This document shows, piece after piece, positions 34,297 to 45,096 of a DNA stretch of 55,768 nucleotides. The notes beneath the pieces were generated by a model. That model did no database searches. It was given only the letters and a program-made list of their open reading frames with translations, and had not been told where the DNA came from. Within the stretch, counting starts at the first letter, position 1; each line of letters begins with the position of its first letter. This stretch comes from Alphaproteobacteria bacterium (GTDB lineage: Bacteria; Pseudomonadota; Alphaproteobacteria; CAAHEQ01; UBA3637), in NCBI GenBank assembly GCA_017467335.1, contig JAFTSJ010000010.1:1-55768 (forward strand), given 5' to 3'. Made by a program: the position numbers and the translations under genes.

Positions 34297-34735
34297 TTAA
34301 ATAGGTCAATACATCGTTGACGTGATTTTTGATTTTGACTTTTCGCCAAGCATGTTCGATTTGACCGGTTGTATCGATAATAAAGGTGGACCGTTCAATA
34401 CCCATGTATGTTCGTCCATACATGGATTTTTGTTTCCAAACGTCAAAGTGTTGAGCCAATAGATGATTTATATCCGATAGTAAAATAAAATTCAATTGAT
34501 GTGTTGTTTGAAATTTTACATGACTTTTGATTGAATCCGGACTGACTCCGATAACTGTTGCATAAGGTGTCAACCGATTCATGTTTTCACGAAAATCACA
34601 TGCTTCTTGTGTACAACCGGAAGTGTTATCTTTGGGATAAAAATATAAAACAAGACGTTGTCCTTGGAAATCAGATAACCGATATGTTTGTTCTTGACCG
34701 TTTTTATCAATGCCGGATAAACAAATGGTGTTCAT
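34280..34735 (-). CDS. bcp: Thioredoxin-dependent peroxiredoxin (Bcp/PrxQ)
   Basis: About 151 aa. The peroxidatic and resolving cysteines lie in SGCTQEACDF, with FYPKDN before it as usual. It reduces hydroperoxides. The ATG at 34735 is preferred; an in-frame ATG at 34744 would overlap the end of lepA by 8 bases. It is coupled to lepA. Confidence 0.93.
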   Translation of the reverse strand: MNTICLSGIDKNGQEQTYRLSDFQGQRLVLYFYPKDNTSGCTQEACDFRENMNRLTPYATVIGVSPDSIKSHVKFQTTHQLNFILLSDINHLLAQHFDVWKQKSMYGRTYMGIERSTFIIDTTGQIEHAWRKVKIKNHVNDVLTYLTTKRP

Positions 34736-34736
34736 G

Positions 34737-36539
34737 TTATTCATCTCCGATTTTTAAGGCTTGGATAAAGGCACTTTGCGGGATTTCAACATTTCCGAAT
34801 TGACGCATTTTCTTTTTACCTTCTTTTTGTTTTTCCAGTAATTTGCGTTTACGGGTAATATCACCGCCGTAACATTTTGCCGTGACGTCTTTTCGGAATG
34901 CTGAAATATCTTCCCGTGCAATGATTTTTCCACCGATACTGGCTTGAATGGGGATTTTAAACTGATGACGGGGAATCAATGTTTTTAATCGTTCACAAAT
35001 TTGTCTGCCTCTGCGTTCGGCTTGCGAACGGTGAGCCAAAAATGCCAAAGCATCAACTTGTTCACCATTAACCATAATATTGACACGGACTAAATCACTG
35101 CGGTCATAATCTGATACTTCGTAATCAAAACTGGCATATCCCCGAGAAATAGATTTTAAGCGATCATAAAAATCAAAAACAATTTCATTAAGAGGTAAAT
35201 GATATACAATCATAGCCCGATTACCGACATAGGTTAAATCTTTTTGAACACCCCGCCGTTCTGTACATAATTGTAAGATACCACCTAAATATTCATCCGG
35301 TGTCATAATTGTTGCTTTTACCCACGGTTCTTCAATAAATTGAATAGAACTGGGATCGGGCATATCAGCCGGATTGTGCATCGTTAATGTTTCGCCGTTT
35401 GTTAAGTGAACTTCATATGCAACGGACGGTGCCGTGGTAATTAAATCCAAATTAAATTCACGGCTTAATCGTTCCTGTATGATTTCCATATGGAGCAATC
35501 CTAAAAAACCACATCTGAATCCTTGCCCCAACGCCATGGATTTGTCCGGTGTAAATTGGAAAGAGGCATCGTTGAGTTGTAATTTACCTAAGGATTCTTT
35601 TAAATTTTCATAATCACTCATATCAACGGGAAATAAGGAACAAAAAACAACGGATAAACTGGGTTTAAAACCGGCTAGCGGTTGTGCAGTCGGTCGTTTT
35701 TCATCTGTAATGGTATCTCCCACCCGTGTTTCGCCGATTGATTTAATCCCGCAAATGATAAAACCAAGTTCGCCGGTGTTGATTTCATTTGTATCAATCA
35801 TTTTAGGCGTAAAGTAACCCAATCGTTCAACTTTATAAACGGCATTTGTTGCCATCATTTTGATATTGGTTCCTTTTTTCAAAACACCATCAATAACACG
35901 AACTAAAACAATGATACCTAAATACGGGTCATACCATGAATCAACCAACATGGCTTTTAACGGATTTTCCCGTTCTCCGGTCGGAGATGGTAATCGATTC
36001 ACAATCGTTTCTAAAACATCATCAATGCCGATACCTGTTTTCGCAGAAATTAAAGGAGCGTTGTCCGTATCAATGCCGATAACATCTTCAATTTGTAATT
36101 TGACACGATCGGCATCGGCTGCCGGTAAGTCAATTTTATTGATAACAGGAACAATTTCATGATTGGCGTCAAGTGCTTTATAAACATTGGCAAGTGTTTG
36201 TGCTTCTACCCCTTGTGACGCATCTACAACCAATAAAGACCCTTCGCAAGCGGCCAGTGAACGACTGACTTCGTACCCGAAATCCACATGCCCCGGTGTA
36301 TCAATCAGATTTAAAACATAATTTTGACCGTTTTGTGCGTGATAATTTAATCGAACGGTTTGTGCTTTAATTGTAATACCTCGTTCCCGTTCAATATCCA
36401 TATTATCCAATAATTGTTCCTTCATTTCACGGTCGGAAACGGCTCCGCATTTTTGAATTAAGCGGTCAGCCAATGTCGATTTACCATGGTCAATATGAGC
36501 AACAATTGAAAAATTACGAATATGTGTTAAATCTGTCAT
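34737..36539 (-). CDS. lepA: Elongation factor 4
   Basis: A 600-aa GTPase that binds ribosomes. The G domain has [18 protein letters not shown] and NKIDLP. Domains II and III and the characteristic LepA C-terminal domain follow (ending [19 protein letters not shown]). The start follows AAGGAT. A promoter TTGATT-N17-TATAGT is upstream, and a short ACACGT/ACGTGT hairpin (36551-36571) lies in its 5' leader. Confidence 0.98.
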   Translation of the reverse strand: MTDLTHIRNFSIVAHIDHGKSTLADRLIQKCGAVSDREMKEQLLDNMDIERERGITIKAQTVRLNYHAQNGQNYVLNLIDTPGHVDFGYEVSRSLAACEGSLLVVDASQGVEAQTLANVYKALDANHEIVPVINKIDLPAADADRVKLQIEDVIGIDTDNAPLISAKTGIGIDDVLETIVNRLPSPTGERENPLKAMLVDSWYDPYLGIIVLVRVIDGVLKKGTNIKMMATNAVYKVERLGYFTPKMIDTNEINTGELGFIICGIKSIGETRVGDTITDEKRPTAQPLAGFKPSLSVVFCSLFPVDMSDYENLKESLGKLQLNDASFQFTPDKSMALGQGFRCGFLGLLHMEIIQERLSREFNLDLITTAPSVAYEVHLTNGETLTMHNPADMPDPSSIQFIEEPWVKATIMTPDEYLGGILQLCTERRGVQKDLTYVGNRAMIVYHLPLNEIVFDFYDRLKSISRGYASFDYEVSDYDRSDLVRVNIMVNGEQVDALAFLAHRSQAERRGRQICERLKTLIPRHQFKIPIQASIGGKIIAREDISAFRKDVTAKCYGGDITRKRKLLEKQKEGKKKMRQFGNVEIPQSAFIQALKIGDE

Positions 36540-36571
36540 ACCTTATCCTTACACGTTATTTTTTGACGTGT

Positions 36572-36600
36572 ACTATATCGGATTTTTTTTCAAAAATCAA
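36572..36600 (-). promoter_or_regulatory. Promoter of lepA-bcp
   Basis: Minus-strand TTGATT (36600-36595) and TATAGT (36577-36572) with a 17-bp spacer. Confidence 0.6.
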
Positions 36601-36619
36601 GAGGTATCAACAACAGCCG

Positions 36620-37579
36620 TTATGCCTTTATTTGTGTTTCGTCAAAATATTTGGTTTGTTTCTTTTTCGGCTTTAAATGAATGACGCTGATTTCGGCATT
36701 TGCCAAAAATCGCATTTGCGGACCCCATTGACCCGAGCCCCTAGAAACATATAAATACGTTTTTTCACTCAATGTGTAAAGACCGAACAAATAACGGTTG
36801 TACATTTTTGATAAAATATGAAACGGAAAAATTTGTCCGCCATGCGTATGGCCGGCTAATTCTAAATCAAAACAATTTTGTTCTTTAAAATTGTGCGGTG
36901 TATGTGATACCAAAATACGAAATTCATTGTTTTGAGATTTATGAAACGCTTTTTTGACATCAACCGAGCCGGCGGACGTTGTTATGTCAGGAATACCGGC
37001 GACAAAAATATCATTTAAAGCGACGCCGTTATTTTCCAAAAACGTGAATCCCAGTTTTTTCAATTGCTGAACACATTGAGCTTTTCCCCGATAAAATTCA
37101 TGATTGCCGGCAACAAAAAAACGCCCCATACGAGCATTGATTTGTGATAAAATTTGCAATGTATTATCAATGAGCGGTAATTTATCATCAATTGTATCGC
37201 CCCCTAAAATAACAATGTCCGGTTTTAAAGCATTAACCCGTTGTACAATCCCATTGATTTTAGCCCTATCAACATCACGATCAATATGTAAATCACTTAA
37301 AAAAACAACAGTTGACGGTTGTGTGATTTTATCTGTTTCAATTAACGTCATTTTTGTTGACGGAATACGTGTTCCTTCTATCAGAGCCCAAACGGCACAG
37401 ATAGTGCTTATTATAATCAATGTGTCGAAAGACGGCAACGATGACATTTTAAAATTAAAAATTAAAAGACCAATACCCCAAAAAATATCTACAAATAATG
37501 TGAAAGCCAATAAAATCATCAGTGTTGTAACAGCAAAATAAAACACCGTTGAAAAAATCCAAAAATATTTTTTAAACAC
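36620..37579 (-). CDS. Membrane-anchored metallophosphoesterase
   Basis: About 319 aa. Two N-terminal membrane segments precede a calcineurin-like phosphoesterase domain with the metal ligands DLHIDRD, GGDTIDD, GNHEF, SHTPHN and GHTHGGQ. It resembles YkuE/YaeI-type enzymes acting on UDP-diacylglucosamine or other phosphoesters near the membrane; the substrate is unknown. The GTG at 37579 (VFKKYFW) is chosen because CAAAGGGG lies six bases upstream. A paralogue occurs at 41762-43681. Confidence 0.85.
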   Translation of the reverse strand: MFKKYFWIFSTVFYFAVTTLMILLAFTLFVDIFWGIGLLIFNFKMSSLPSFDTLIIISTICAVWALIEGTRIPSTKMTLIETDKITQPSTVVFLSDLHIDRDVDRAKINGIVQRVNALKPDIVILGGDTIDDKLPLIDNTLQILSQINARMGRFFVAGNHEFYRGKAQCVQQLKKLGFTFLENNGVALNDIFVAGIPDITTSAGSVDVKKAFHKSQNNEFRILVSHTPHNFKEQNCFDLELAGHTHGGQIFPFHILSKMYNRYLFGLYTLSEKTYLYVSRGSGQWGPQMRFLANAEISVIHLKPKKKQTKYFDETQIKA

Positions 37580-37656
37580 GTCAATCCCCTTTGTTTGATG
37601 TGTGGTTGTTTTTTTCACATTTTATCAAAGAAAAACGGATTTTCAAGTATTTTATA

Positions 37657-37712
37657 TAAAAAAAACAAAACAACGCCGACATGTTGACGAAAAATCAACC
37701 TGTCAGCGTTGT
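37657..37712 (-). terminator. Terminator after the 137-aa gene
   Basis: On the minus strand ACAACGCTGACAGGTTGA pairs, with mismatches, to GTCAACATGTCGGCGTTGT, followed by a T-rich tract. Confidence 0.7.
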
Positions 37713-37733
37713 CTGATTGTGCAAAAGACAATA

Positions 37734-38147
37734 TTAAGACGGATTTTTTCCCAAATCGAGTGCTTGTGCATTGGCTTCATCAACCGATGTGCTTTCACAT
37801 ATCAGTTTTAGATAATGCATAACACGGGGATTTTTTAATCCGACCAATATTTTTTCATAGTACGTTAAATGGTCAACGCAAACATCATCATTCGGTAATT
37901 CTTCTGTTTCTTGAAAATATTGAATATGGTCAAAACATAAATCCAAAGCGGACGTATCTTGACCGTTCTTTTCTTGAATATAGAGAGAATAAGCACGAAT
38001 AATGCTGTACCAAAAGAGATAATTAACCGATTTTTTCGCACTTTTAAACATAACGACACAAGCTCGCAGAAAATCAAAATCTTCTTGACTGAGTTGTGTT
38101 TGGTTTTGTGTCTTTTGTTCATCTTTAAAATGATTGGCTGTATTCAT
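37734..38147 (-). CDS. Hypothetical protein (137 aa)
   Basis: The ATG at 38147 (MNTANHFKDEQ) follows AAAGGAAAAAA; longer upstream starts lack a site. The protein is helical and acidic, with FDFLRACVVMFKSAKKSVNY and YYEKILVGLKNPRVMHYLK. No family is recognised. The gene is flanked by its own terminator. The upstream stretch 38178-38504 holds no gene; it contains the dyad TTTGATTCAAATCAAA (38246-38261) and nothing else convincing. Confidence 0.65.
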   Translation of the reverse strand: MNTANHFKDEQKTQNQTQLSQEDFDFLRACVVMFKSAKKSVNYLFWYSIIRAYSLYIQEKNGQDTSALDLCFDHIQYFQETEELPNDDVCVDHLTYYEKILVGLKNPRVMHYLKLICESTSVDEANAQALDLGKNPS

Positions 38148-38504
38148 TAGTTTTTTCCTTTTTGAAAATATTACCACAAATCACCCTGTCGAGTGACTAC
38201 AAATTGATGAAAGTAGATAAGTGTTTCATTTTTCCCTCAAACGTTTTTGATTCAAATCAAATGAACAATACCTAGACAGCCTATCACATATTTCATCTGA
38301 TATAAAAAACGGTCACACAATCTTTATACCACACGAAATCGCTTGTTCCTTACCACATTTGGACAAGTATTTTATGTCCTGCAACGATTGATTGCTCAAC
38401 CATTACTCATATCATAATATTCCTTTTTGTGAAACGCAAGTAAAAAGAATCACAAAATAACAAATCCGTCATAATTCTTTCGTTTATATGCCAATTAAGT
38501 GCGT

Positions 38505-39227
38505 TTATATGTGTTGATTTTGGTATTTTTCCCCTAAAAGATGGGGTTTTTGAGGCGGAATTTGTTTGTGTATCGGAGTCGGTTGGGGGTGTTTTATTGT
38601 TTCAGATTCTTGTTTTTTAAGTGCATAATATGTTGAAATTGTTGCAATAATGGCTAGAAAAACCCATAAACTCATACGATCGATAACAGCATACCGATGC
38701 CAATATATATCGGAATGACGAGGTTGAAATTCCGGTTTGTTCCATTGAACGTGCCGACATGGTCTGTTGAGCAGTTTTTGAATGGTTTTTGAAACACGTA
38801 TTTCCGTATTTTGTTTTGCATAATCAATTGGTTGCAAGTTGAAATCATCGGTTTTTGTTAAATCGGCTCCGTTGTTATAAAGTAACATGATATAGGATGG
38901 GTCCGGGAGTTGTGCCAATATGTGAGCGGCTGTTTGTTTGTTCAAAAACAGGGGTTGATTGACATCAATTTGGTATCTTTTGATAAAATCATCGAAAAAA
39001 TCGGGCGAATCGATTCGTTGACTGCGAACCATCGCATAAAATACGGCAATGGGCGGACAATTTTCATTTAATAATTTATCACATGTTTCCGTTAGAACGG
39101 CTCGTTGTTTCAGCCATCTGAAACGAGACCCTTTTCCTTCAAATAATGTTTGATACCATTCTTCTAAATCGGCAGGGGTTGCCGTTGGGGTGGGGTGTTG
39201 TGTCTGTTGAGGGGCAAAACGGGTCAT
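38505..39227 (-). CDS. Ankyrin-repeat membrane protein
   Basis: About 240 aa. The middle part (about 95-160) holds one to two ankyrin-like repeats (NKQTAAHILAQ, YNNGADLTKTDDFNLQPIDY). One membrane segment lies near residues 185-205 (LWVFLAIIATISTYYAL), followed by a Pro/Gln/His-rich tail. The ATG at 39227 (MTRFAPQ) follows TAGGAT. Many host-associated alphaproteobacteria carry such proteins; a host-directed role is speculation. Confidence 0.65.
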   Translation of the reverse strand: MTRFAPQQTQHPTPTATPADLEEWYQTLFEGKGSRFRWLKQRAVLTETCDKLLNENCPPIAVFYAMVRSQRIDSPDFFDDFIKRYQIDVNQPLFLNKQTAAHILAQLPDPSYIMLLYNNGADLTKTDDFNLQPIDYAKQNTEIRVSKTIQKLLNRPCRHVQWNKPEFQPRHSDIYWHRYAVIDRMSLWVFLAIIATISTYYALKKQESETIKHPQPTPIHKQIPPQKPHLLGEKYQNQHI

Positions 39228-39314
39228 AATGGTATATCCTAAAATATTTTTTTGGGGCATTTTATCTTGTTTGGGAACGGTTATCAAGTAAAAAAGAAAT
39301 ATTTTTAAAAAAAA

Positions 39315-39343
39315 TTGACATTAAATGAAATTTGTGATATAAC
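39315..39343 (+). promoter_or_regulatory. Promoter of the glycosyltransferase gene
   Basis: TTGACA (39315-39320) and TATAAC (39338-39343) with a 17-bp spacer. Confidence 0.7.
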
Positions 39344-39391
39344 GAAAAAGGTTTTCTTTGGAAAAAGGATTTTTTTAGGAAGAGGTTTTTT

Positions 39392-40441
39392 ATGGCAAAA
39401 GTTTCAGTTATTGTTCCTGTTTATAATGCAGAAAAATATTTAACGGTTTGTTTAAACAGTATTCGAAAACAAACACATAAAGATATTGAAATTATTTGTG
39501 TAAATGATGGGTCATCCGATCGGTCTTTGGAAATATTAAAGGCTTTCGCTGAAAAAGATGAACGTATTTCATTTGTGACACAGGAAAATGCTGGCCAATC
39601 AGCCGCTCGTAATCGTGGTTTGGATATGGCTACAGGTGATTACGTTATGTTTTTGGATTCGGATGATTTTATGCACCCGCAAACATTGGAGGCCACTGTT
39701 TATCTTGCTGAAAAAAATAATTCGGCGTTAACAACCTTTTTATATGAAAAAGAAGAAAATCCGGGTGAATTAAAAGCACGGGGTTATGAAAAATATAATA
39801 TTGAACAAATTCCGTCTTTGTTGCGGTGTGATGCTATGCCTTATACTTCTCCGGAATCACGTCCGTTTTTAGAATGGGTTGTTACAACGACTTTATTTAA
39901 ACGAGATATTTTTGACACGTTTCGTTTTAAAGAGGGCATGTATTATGAAGATACATTGATGTTAATGTCTGTTTTGCGAGATAATCCTCGCACAACGATT
40001 GTGCCGATTCCGTTTTACAAATATCGGGTTAATCCGAACTCAACAACGAATGTTACTTTTTCGGAAAAACACTTACGCAGTTACCATACATTATTAACGG
40101 AATTGCATGATTATTATGTCGGTGAAAAACATGCCGATAAATGGAAATTTTTAGAGGAAATTCTTGTTCGACCGGTCTGTAAAAAAGCAGTCACACAAAT
40201 TTTGAATACACCGTTAGAAAATCAAGTAGCGTTATACCCGTTATATGAACAAATGGTAACGGATATGGATAAATATGGTTGTTTACCTAAAACAGGAGAA
40301 GGATCAAAAGATGACTTAATGGGACAATTAAGTGCCGTTAAGGAACATTTACCAACTCTTGACCCAACCGTAATTGACGCTTCCCATAATAATCAAATAC
40401 AACGGGCAATTCGTCAAAAAAACAGCTATACAAATTCTTAA
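39392..40441 (+). CDS. Family 2 glycosyltransferase
   Basis: A 349-aa inverting sugar transferase with a GT-A fold. VSVIVPVYNAEKYL starts the nucleotide-binding fold, VNDGSSDRS follows, and FLDSDDFM holds the metal-binding DxD. It probably builds surface polysaccharide or LPS. There is no membrane segment. Donor and acceptor are unknown. It stands alone with its own promoter. Confidence 0.92.
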   Translation: MAKVSVIVPVYNAEKYLTVCLNSIRKQTHKDIEIICVNDGSSDRSLEILKAFAEKDERISFVTQENAGQSAARNRGLDMATGDYVMFLDSDDFMHPQTLEATVYLAEKNNSALTTFLYEKEENPGELKARGYEKYNIEQIPSLLRCDAMPYTSPESRPFLEWVVTTTLFKRDIFDTFRFKEGMYYEDTLMLMSVLRDNPRTTIVPIPFYKYRVNPNSTTNVTFSEKHLRSYHTLLTELHDYYVGEKHADKWKFLEEILVRPVCKKAVTQILNTPLENQVALYPLYEQMVTDMDKYGCLPKTGEGSKDDLMGQLSAVKEHLPTLDPTVIDASHNNQIQRAIRQKNSYTNS

Positions 40442-40495
40442 ATATTTATTTTATATTTTTGAATTTATTGATTTATACAACGAAAAGAGGATAAA

Positions 40496-41635
40496 ATGAA
40501 ACCTATTCTTTCTGCGACACTTTCTGTTTCCGGTTTGACATTAACAGATGATGAAAAATACATGTTGGAACAATCTAACCCGATTGGGGTGACGATTTTT
40601 AAACGAAACATTGCTTCGTTTGAGCAGGTTTCTGCCTTAACACGGTCTATTAAAGAAGTTATCGGACGTGATGACGTTATTATTGCCGTTGACCAAGAAG
40701 GCGGAAAAACAAGCCGTTTTGACCCGCCATTGGTTAATGCGTTCTTACCGCAATACAGTATTGGTATGTTACCGCCGTTTGAACGAATGGAAGCGACATC
40801 ATTACATGCTCATTTAAATTCGGATATTTTGATTCGAGCCGGTGTTAATTTGAATTATGCCCCTTGTTTAGATGTGCGTTATCCGGTTACGGATGGTGTT
40901 TTACGTAATCGTTGTTTTTCAACGGATAAAAAAATTGTATCTGAATGTGGTCGGGTTTTGATTGAAACATATAAAAGTCGGGGAATTATTCCGTGTATGA
41001 AACATTTACCCGGTCATGGACGGGTTGTTGCCGATCCGCATTTGGATTTACCGGTTGTTACCGATTCGCTTGAAGATATGCGTATTGATTGGTATCCGTT
41101 TCAATCTAATGCTCATGTTTGTCCGATGGGAATGACAGCACATATTTTGTTGCCGGAAATTGATGAAAAGTGGCCGATTACACAATCAAAAATCGGTATT
41201 GATCGGTTGATTCGGGGTGAAATCGGATTTGATGGTTTTCTCATCAGTGATGGGATTGAAATGCACGCCCTTAAAGGCTCTTTGCGTGAAAATACGCTTC
41301 AAGCTCTTGACGCCGGTTGTGATGCTGTTTGTTTCTGTAAAGGAACATCGGAAGGTATGGCAGAAGTTATTGGGGCTTGTCGTCCGTTGTCAGATAAAAG
41401 CTTAGAACGATTGGCAAGATGTACAGCCATCTTACAACAAAGCGGACGTTCTCCCGTCAATGCTGCTGAACGATATACTGCTATACAAGAACGGGCTTTA
41501 ATCAGTCGAGATGATTATGATGCCGTTGAGGTGTTGAATATGATGAATGATTTAGATAAAATCAAAGAAAACAAAAGAAAAGTACAAGAATATGCTTTGT
41601 CTTGTTTAGGGCAAACATCAAACAGTAACGGTTAA
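40496..41635 (+). CDS. nagZ: GH3 beta-N-acetylhexosaminidase (NagZ-like)
   Basis: A 379-aa family 3 glycosidase. DQEGGKTSRFDPP binds substrate, MKHLPGHGRV is the KH(F)PGHG signature, and the nucleophile Asp sits in LISDGIEM. NagZ removes GlcNAc from muropeptides in peptidoglycan recycling. The single-domain length and lack of a signal agree with cytosolic NagZ. A terminator follows. Confidence 0.9.
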   Translation: MKPILSATLSVSGLTLTDDEKYMLEQSNPIGVTIFKRNIASFEQVSALTRSIKEVIGRDDVIIAVDQEGGKTSRFDPPLVNAFLPQYSIGMLPPFERMEATSLHAHLNSDILIRAGVNLNYAPCLDVRYPVTDGVLRNRCFSTDKKIVSECGRVLIETYKSRGIIPCMKHLPGHGRVVADPHLDLPVVTDSLEDMRIDWYPFQSNAHVCPMGMTAHILLPEIDEKWPITQSKIGIDRLIRGEIGFDGFLISDGIEMHALKGSLRENTLQALDAGCDAVCFCKGTSEGMAEVIGACRPLSDKSLERLARCTAILQQSGRSPVNAAERYTAIQERALISRDDYDAVEVLNMMNDLDKIKENKRKVQEYALSCLGQTSNSNG

Positions 41636-41640
41636 TGACA

Positions 41641-41672
41641 AAACGGTTTGATTATTTTATCAGACCGTTTTT
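41641..41672 (+). terminator. Rho-independent terminator after nagZ
   Basis: AAACGGTTTGAT pairs with ATCAGACCGTTT (one wobble) around TATTTT, followed by T residues. Confidence 0.85.
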
Positions 41673-41761
41673 AGTAAATAAAAAATCGAGTTGTCAACGG
41701 ATATTGTGAAAAAGTTTTCTTTATTAAAAGAGGACGGACAACAAAGCGAAAGGAAAAAAAT

Positions 41762-43681
41762 ATGTGGATTATTTTGGGTTTGTTGACTGCAATTTTAGGA
41801 AGTGTCTGGTCAACGTATCGTGTTTGGGGGATGGGTCATTACGGGCTGATTAAAAAAATCGGTATTTTATGCGGTTTTGTGTTTGTATGGTTTGTTCCCG
41901 TTTTAGTGCGAATCGGCACGACAACCGATTCATGGGTATATGTTTTCCTTTATCACTTTTTATATTTTTTATTTGTTTGGAATTTATTATTTTTTATCAT
42001 GATTGCCGTTCGGGATTTTGTGTGGATTTTGGGCTGGTTGTGGTGCAGATATAAATATTTACCGATTGGTCATTATGACTGGCGAGATATTTATCGTGTT
42101 CGGCGAACAAATATAATTTGTATGATAATCGCATTGCTGTTGGCGGTTGTTTCTTTCTATAACGGCATGAAAACACCGGATATTCGGGAAACAACACTTG
42201 TCAGTTCTAAAATGGATACCGATATGACAATTGTTGCTTTGAATGATTTACATTTGCATAGAAATATTCCGTTAAGCAAAATTAAAAACATTGTTGAACG
42301 TGTGAATGAATTACAACCGGATATTATTGTTTTTGTCGGAGATACGATAGATGACAGACCGTCTAATATACAACCCTACATGGCTGAATTGGCTCAATTA
42401 AAAGCAACTTACGGTAAATATGCCGTTGCCGGTAATCATGAATTTTATATCGGACATGATGAAACAAAGAATGCTTTTTTGAAATACGGTATTACCTATT
42501 TATTTAATGAAGGGGTTTTGGCTGTTGACCCGATTTATGTTGTTGGCATACCGGATTATAAAACGGTTCATCACATTGACGGCAGGGTTGATTTGGGACA
42601 GGCATTTCATATGGCTCAAAAGAAAGATTATAAAATTTTGTTATCTCATCGACCGGATTTTATTGATAAATTGGCTCCTAATATGATTGATTTACAAATT
42701 TCAGGACATACGCACGGTGGACAAATTTTTCCTTTGCATATTTTAACAAAATTAGCAAACGGTTATTTATCCGGCTTATATGAAACAAGCAGAGGTTTAT
42801 TGTATGTTTCTCGTGGTTCGGGTCAGTGGGGTCCGCAATTTCGCTTAATGGCTCCGTCTGAAATATCGGTTATACGATTGGTTTCTCCGTCTTACCAAGC
42901 GGTTCAAAAACAAAATACGGTTATTGAAGTTCCGTTTGTTTCTGCTCAAAAAGAAAAGGTATCTGTTGACGGTAACCAAGATGATGTTGAAAAGCAACAA
43001 CTGCCGGATACAAACAGTCCCTTATCTGTGGAAGAAACAGATATAACTGCTGAAATAACACCATCTGATCCGTTTCAGATGACAAGTTCGTCAGAACATA
43101 TCACGGAAAATAAAACGGTTCAAGCAAAACCGGTGGAGTCGATTTCGCACCCTGTCGAACAAACCCAAACAGAAACCAAAGTAATGAAAAAGCCTGTTTT
43201 GCTTTTGTTAAAACCGACTTTTGTTAAAACCGATACAGATGTTCAAGAACAACAGGCATTTGAAAATGCAAAACAATCTGTTGAAGATGATATTGTTCAT
43301 ATTTTGAAAACAAAACAAAAAACAAACAAGCAACCTGCTGTTCATTCTGATACAAATAAGGATGTATCTCAATTTAAACCGTCTGTTGTTACGCCTCAAC
43401 CATTGCCAAAATCCGAAAAAAAACAGCAAAAAACAAAAAACAATCAACAAAATCAACCGCAACAACCATCGAAACAAACGGTTGTTACCGAACGCAAAGT
43501 GTTGACATCAACAACCGTCACACGTACCGTTTATCCGACACAGGTTGCCTATGACAGTTATGAAATATACCCTCCCGAGGTATTGCGTCCTGTCTTCGAA
43601 TCGCATAGTATTCAAGATTTACCGCCTGAATTGTTGGAAATTTTATCGCAACCGGCTTTTCCGTCTTATTTAGCAAAGTAA
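41762..43681 (+). CDS. Membrane metallophosphoesterase with long disordered tail
   Basis: A 639-aa protein. Several membrane segments cover about 1-140. A calcineurin-like phosphoesterase domain (about 150-375) has NDLHLH, GDTIDD, GNHEF, LSHRPD and GHTHGGQ. The remaining about 260 residues are low complexity, rich in Gln, Thr, Lys and Pro, ending with a more ordered YDSYEIYPPEVL. The catalytic part is a paralogue of the gene at 36620. The tail is unusual for YkuE/YaeI-like enzymes and could bind partners or cell wall. Confidence 0.85.
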   Translation: MWIILGLLTAILGSVWSTYRVWGMGHYGLIKKIGILCGFVFVWFVPVLVRIGTTTDSWVYVFLYHFLYFLFVWNLLFFIMIAVRDFVWILGWLWCRYKYLPIGHYDWRDIYRVRRTNIICMIIALLLAVVSFYNGMKTPDIRETTLVSSKMDTDMTIVALNDLHLHRNIPLSKIKNIVERVNELQPDIIVFVGDTIDDRPSNIQPYMAELAQLKATYGKYAVAGNHEFYIGHDETKNAFLKYGITYLFNEGVLAVDPIYVVGIPDYKTVHHIDGRVDLGQAFHMAQKKDYKILLSHRPDFIDKLAPNMIDLQISGHTHGGQIFPLHILTKLANGYLSGLYETSRGLLYVSRGSGQWGPQFRLMAPSEISVIRLVSPSYQAVQKQNTVIEVPFVSAQKEKVSVDGNQDDVEKQQLPDTNSPLSVEETDITAEITPSDPFQMTSSSEHITENKTVQAKPVESISHPVEQTQTETKVMKKPVLLLLKPTFVKTDTDVQEQQAFENAKQSVEDDIVHILKTKQKTNKQPAVHSDTNKDVSQFKPSVVTPQPLPKSEKKQQKTKNNQQNQPQQPSKQTVVTERKVLTSTTVTRTVYPTQVAYDSYEIYPPEVLRPVFESHSIQDLPPELLEILSQPAFPSYLAK

Positions 43682-43705
43682 CGTGAAATCAGCCGTTTTT
43701 ATGCA

Positions 43706-43740
43706 GAAAAATCCGTTTGTATGTGCAAGCGGATTTTTTT
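43706..43740 (+). terminator. Rho-independent terminator
   Basis: AAATCCGTTTG and CAAGCGGATTT form a stem (one wobble) around TATGTG, followed by T8. Confidence 0.8.
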
Positions 43741-43784
43741 TATATATACAGATAAAACAAAACAGATGAAAAGCGGGAAAACAC

Positions 43785-43813
43785 TTGCGAAAAAAAAAGA
43801 ATTCAAGTAAACT
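43785..43813 (+). promoter_or_regulatory. Promoter of lolC-lolD-dnaE
   Basis: TTGCGA (43785-43790) and TAAACT (43808-43813) with a 17-bp spacer. A third position of each box departs from consensus. Confidence 0.45.
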
Positions 43814-43851
43814 GTTCCATCATTCAGACTGTTTATTAAAAAGGAATAAAA

Positions 43852-45096
43852 ATGTTTTCAAAAACAGAACGCATGTTAGCATTTCGTTATTTAAAATCAC
43901 GCAAACGAACGGGATTTGTTTCTGTTATTGCCGGTTTTTCATTTTTAGGTATCATGTTGGGTGTTGCCACGTTGATTATTGTGATGAGTGTCATGAACGG
44001 TTTTCGGGAAGAATTGATGTCCCGTGTTTTGGGTATTAACGGGCAATTGGGGGTTTATCCGGCTTGGGGGTCAACGCTTGACAATCATGAACAACGGATG
44101 GAAACATTAAAAAAATTAAAAGACGTATCACATGTTGTGCCTGTTGTTGATGGGCAGGTTATGTTATCATCGGGTGAAACATCGTCCGGCGTTATGGTTC
44201 GAGGTATGGATAAAGATGATTTTGCTCAACGTCCTTTATTGGGTGGGCAATATCAAGGGATTGACTTAACTGAATTTACAGATGGGCAAATTATTTTAGG
44301 TTGGCGTTTGGCTCGCAAATTGGCTGTTCGAGCAGGGGACAGTGTCACGTTAATTTCTCCCAAGGGGAACAGAACGGCATTTGGTATGTTACCGAAAATG
44401 AAATCTTATACTGTTTTAGGAACGTTTAACAGTGGTATGAGTGAATATGATGGTCATTTTGTCTTTATGCCTTTGGCGGAAGCACAAAAGTTTTTTGTAA
44501 CTAAGGGTAAAATTTCACATTTAGAAGTATTTACAACACCTAATGCTGATGTTGCTTCGGTTTTAGATGAAGCTTTTACAGCGATGGGGTCGCAAGCTCA
44601 AGTCAGCGATTGGCGGAGGACAAACAAAGCCTTTTTTAATGCGATTGAAGTTGAACGCAACGTCATGTTTTTAATATTAACATTGATTATTATTGTCGCT
44701 GCATTTAACATGATTTCAGGATTGATTATGCTTGTGCAAGATAAAACGAAAGACATTGCTGTTTTACGTACAATGGGCATGAGTAAAGGCGCCGTTCAAC
44801 GCATTTTTTTGATGTCAGGTTTAACAATCGGCGTTGTTGGAACAATGATGGGATTTTTATTGGGTTTGGCATTTTGTTATAATATTGACAGCATTAAAAA
44901 CATGCTTGAAAATATGTCCGGACGGGAATTGTTTTCGGCTGAAATTTACTTTTTATCTCATTTGCCGGCCAAAGTTGACATGACGGAAGTTTCCGTTGTT
45001 GTGATAATGAGTTTGGTTATTTCACTTTTGGCAACACTTTATCCTTCCTATAAGGCAAGTAAAACAGATCCGGTGGAGGCATTGCGTTATGAATAA
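43852..45096 (+). CDS. lolC: Lipoprotein-releasing system permease LolC/E
   Basis: A 414-aa MacB/FtsX-type permease with one N-terminal membrane helix ([16 protein letters not shown]), a large periplasmic domain (about 50-260) and three C-terminal helices. The N-terminal [20 protein letters not shown] is typical of LolC/LolE. With LolD it extracts lipoproteins from the inner membrane for LolA. Only one permease gene is present, so a homodimer (LolF-like) is possible. It overlaps lolD by 8 bp. Confidence 0.93.
   Translation: MFSKTERMLAFRYLKSRKRTGFVSVIAGFSFLGIMLGVATLIIVMSVMNGFREELMSRVLGINGQLGVYPAWGSTLDNHEQRMETLKKLKDVSHVVPVVDGQVMLSSGETSSGVMVRGMDKDDFAQRPLLGGQYQGIDLTEFTDGQIILGWRLARKLAVRAGDSVTLISPKGNRTAFGMLPKMKSYTVLGTFNSGMSEYDGHFVFMPLAEAQKFFVTKGKISHLEVFTTPNADVASVLDEAFTAMGSQAQVSDWRRTNKAFFNAIEVERNVMFLILTLIIIVAAFNMISGLIMLVQDKTKDIAVLRTMGMSKGAVQRIFLMSGLTIGVVGTMMGFLLGLAFCYNIDSIKNMLENMSGRELFSAEIYFLSHLPAKVDMTEVSVVVIMSLVISLLATLYPSYKASKTDPVEALRYE

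Noticed and set aside
38178..38504. Small RNA gene in the 330-bp gap
   Set aside because: Only a weak dyad and AT-rich DNA were seen; no promoter-terminator pair supports it.
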